Assembly: GCA_003818595.1 (NCBI GenBank)
Contig: RPQV01000008.1
Span: 1 to 25,138 of the forward strand
Direction of reading: 5' to 3'
DNA length: 25,138 nucleotides
Origin: Calditrichota bacterium
Lineage (GTDB): Bacteria; Zhuqueibacterota; Zhuqueibacteria; Residuimicrobiales; Krinioviventaceae
Shown here: piece by piece, positions 24,339 to 25,138 of the stretch
Numbering within the stretch: the stretch's first letter is position 1
Layout of the letters: every line of letters starts with the position of its first letter
Notes under the pieces: generated by a model
Told to the model about the DNA's origin: nothing
What the model saw: only the letters and a program-made list of their open reading frames with translations
Database searches by the model: none
Position numbers and translations under genes: made by a program

Positions 24339-25138
24339 TCACGCGAAAAGAGATGAGCTGAGGTAGCGATCACCGCGGTCGCAGACGATGCAGACCAAAA
24401 CGCCGGAAGCAATTTCCCGCGCGATCTGAGCAGCCGCGAAAACCGCTCCGCCGCTGCTTAATCCGGCAAAAATCCCCTCTTCCTCAGCCAAACGACGAGC
24501 CATGAGCGCTGCCTGTGCTTCGTTCACAAAGAAAAGTTGATTAACTCGATCGGGATCATAGATTTTCGGCACATATTCCTGCGGCCATTTGCGAATGCCG
24601 GGGATTTGGGCGCCCTCCGCCGGTTGAACCCCAATAATTCTAATTTGCGGATTTTTCTCTTTTAAAAAGCGTGACGTCCCCATAATGGTACCTGTCGTTC
24701 CCATAGAGGCAATAAAATGGGTGATGGCACCGGCTGTATCGCGCCAGATCTCAGGAGCGGTGGTTTCATAATGAGCGCGAGGATTATCAGGATTGGAGAA
24801 TTGATTCAGAACCAGGAACGATCCGCTTTTTTCCTGTTCCCTCACATATTCAATAGAGCCTTCAATTCCCTCATCTGCCGGCGTCAGGGTCACCTCGGCG
24901 CCAAAAGCCCGCATGGTTTTGATCCGTTCGATGGTCGATCCTTCAGGCATCACCAACTCAATGGCCACATTCATCTGCCGGGAGATCATCGCCAGCGCAA
25001 TTCCCGTATTACCGCTGGTTGCTTCAATCAGCTTTCGATCATGCCTCAACTCGCCGCGGGCGAGAGCACCCCGGATCATGAAAAGAGCCGGACGATCCTT
25101 GACACTTCCCCCTGGATTTTGTCCTTCGAGTTTGGCCA
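24339..25138 (-). CDS. cysM: Cysteine synthase, CysM type (5' end outside window)
   Basis: This PLP-dependent enzyme makes cysteine from O-acetylserine and sulfide or thiosulfate. The visible part begins within KLEGQNPGGSVKDR, whose Lys binds PLP. It continues with ATSGNTGIALAM (PLP/substrate loop), NQFSNPDNPRAHYETTAPEIW, SMGTTGTIMGTSRFL, GIRKWPQEYVP, SSGGAVFAAA and CDRGDRYLSSSLF. NQFSNPDNP and the CDRGDRYLS end separate CysM from CysK and match the Escherichia coli enzyme well. About 30-40 N-terminal residues lie beyond 25138. The stop codon is 25 bases from that of the convergent glycosyltransferase gene. Nothing unusual was seen. Confidence 0.95.
   Translation of the reverse strand, partial: AKLEGQNPGGSVKDRPALFMIRGALARGELRHDRKLIEATSGNTGIALAMISRQMNVAIELVMPEGSTIERIKTMRAFGAEVTLTPADEGIEGSIEYVREQEKSGSFLVLNQFSNPDNPRAHYETTAPEIWRDTAGAITHFIASMGTTGTIMGTSRFLKEKNPQIRIIGVQPAEGAQIPGIRKWPQEYVPKIYDPDRVNQLFFVNEAQAALMARRLAEEEGIFAGLSSGGAVFAAAQIAREIASGVLVCIVCDRGDRYLSSSLFA

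Noticed and set aside
1..25138. CRISPR arrays, tRNA or rRNA genes, prophage, toxin-antitoxin or defence genes
   Set aside because: None was seen. There are no regularly spaced repeats, no cloverleaf and no recognisable products of these kinds on either strand.

Overview
The window looks like chromosomal DNA of moderate G+C content from a Gram-negative bacterium. It encodes an AlgE-type outer-membrane porin, exported multiheme cytochrome c and zinc ABC uptake. Gene types such as DUF6132, FmdB-like zinc ribbons, the small accessory protein of a sodium symporter and a separate NfeD/slipin pair hint at the Bacteroidota/Calditrichota/KSB1 or deltaproteobacterial neighbourhood. That placement is an inference, with no rRNA to support it. 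Most genes lie on the minus strand and carry recognisable Shine-Dalgarno sites. No tRNA, rRNA, CRISPR array, transposase or phage gene was seen.

Layout by region. (1) 1-1714, minus: a secreted GH3 beta-glycosidase interrupted by one in-frame TAA at 623-625. (2) 1731-3014: phosphoglycerate kinase and its terminator. (3) 3051-5361, minus: a redox module of DUF6132 membrane protein, pentaheme cytochrome c and NapH-like polyferredoxin, with overlapping genes. (4) 5492-5871, minus: an FmdB zinc-ribbon gene preceded by an unpredicted small membrane-protein frame. That frame reads through an in-frame TGA into a TAATG junction with fmdB, and is a candidate selenoprotein. (5) 5927-8938, minus: DUF72 protein, slipin and NfeD. 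(6) 9082-9264, plus: a structured RNA resembling 6S RNA. (7) 9322-13949, minus: ComM/YifB ATPase, a cupin, and the zinc transporter genes in the order znuB, znuC, znuA going up the coordinates. (8) 14037-18459, minus: a DMT permease, then a sugar/uronate cassette of Gfo/Idh oxidoreductase, TIM-barrel isomerase and GH88-like unsaturated glucuronyl hydrolase. (9) 18460-22203: a divergent regulatory region with a structured leader, then on the plus strand an AlgE-like porin, an SSS symporter and its 59-residue accessory protein. (10) 22375-25138: a small SAP/Rho-N-like protein (minus), a 20-bp perfect inverted repeat, a GT4-type glycosyltransferase (plus) and the cysM cysteine synthase (minus, 5' end outside the window).

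How the genes may work together: regions 8 and 9 form a divergent locus that could import uronate-type oligosaccharides or acidic sugars across both membranes (porin, Na+ symporter) and process them in the cytoplasm (GH88, isomerase, dehydrogenase). Region 3 could pass electrons between the quinone pool and periplasmic hemes. The points most worth a second look are the putative TGA-decoded small protein at 5695-5871, the structured leader at 18713-18802 and the 6S-like RNA.
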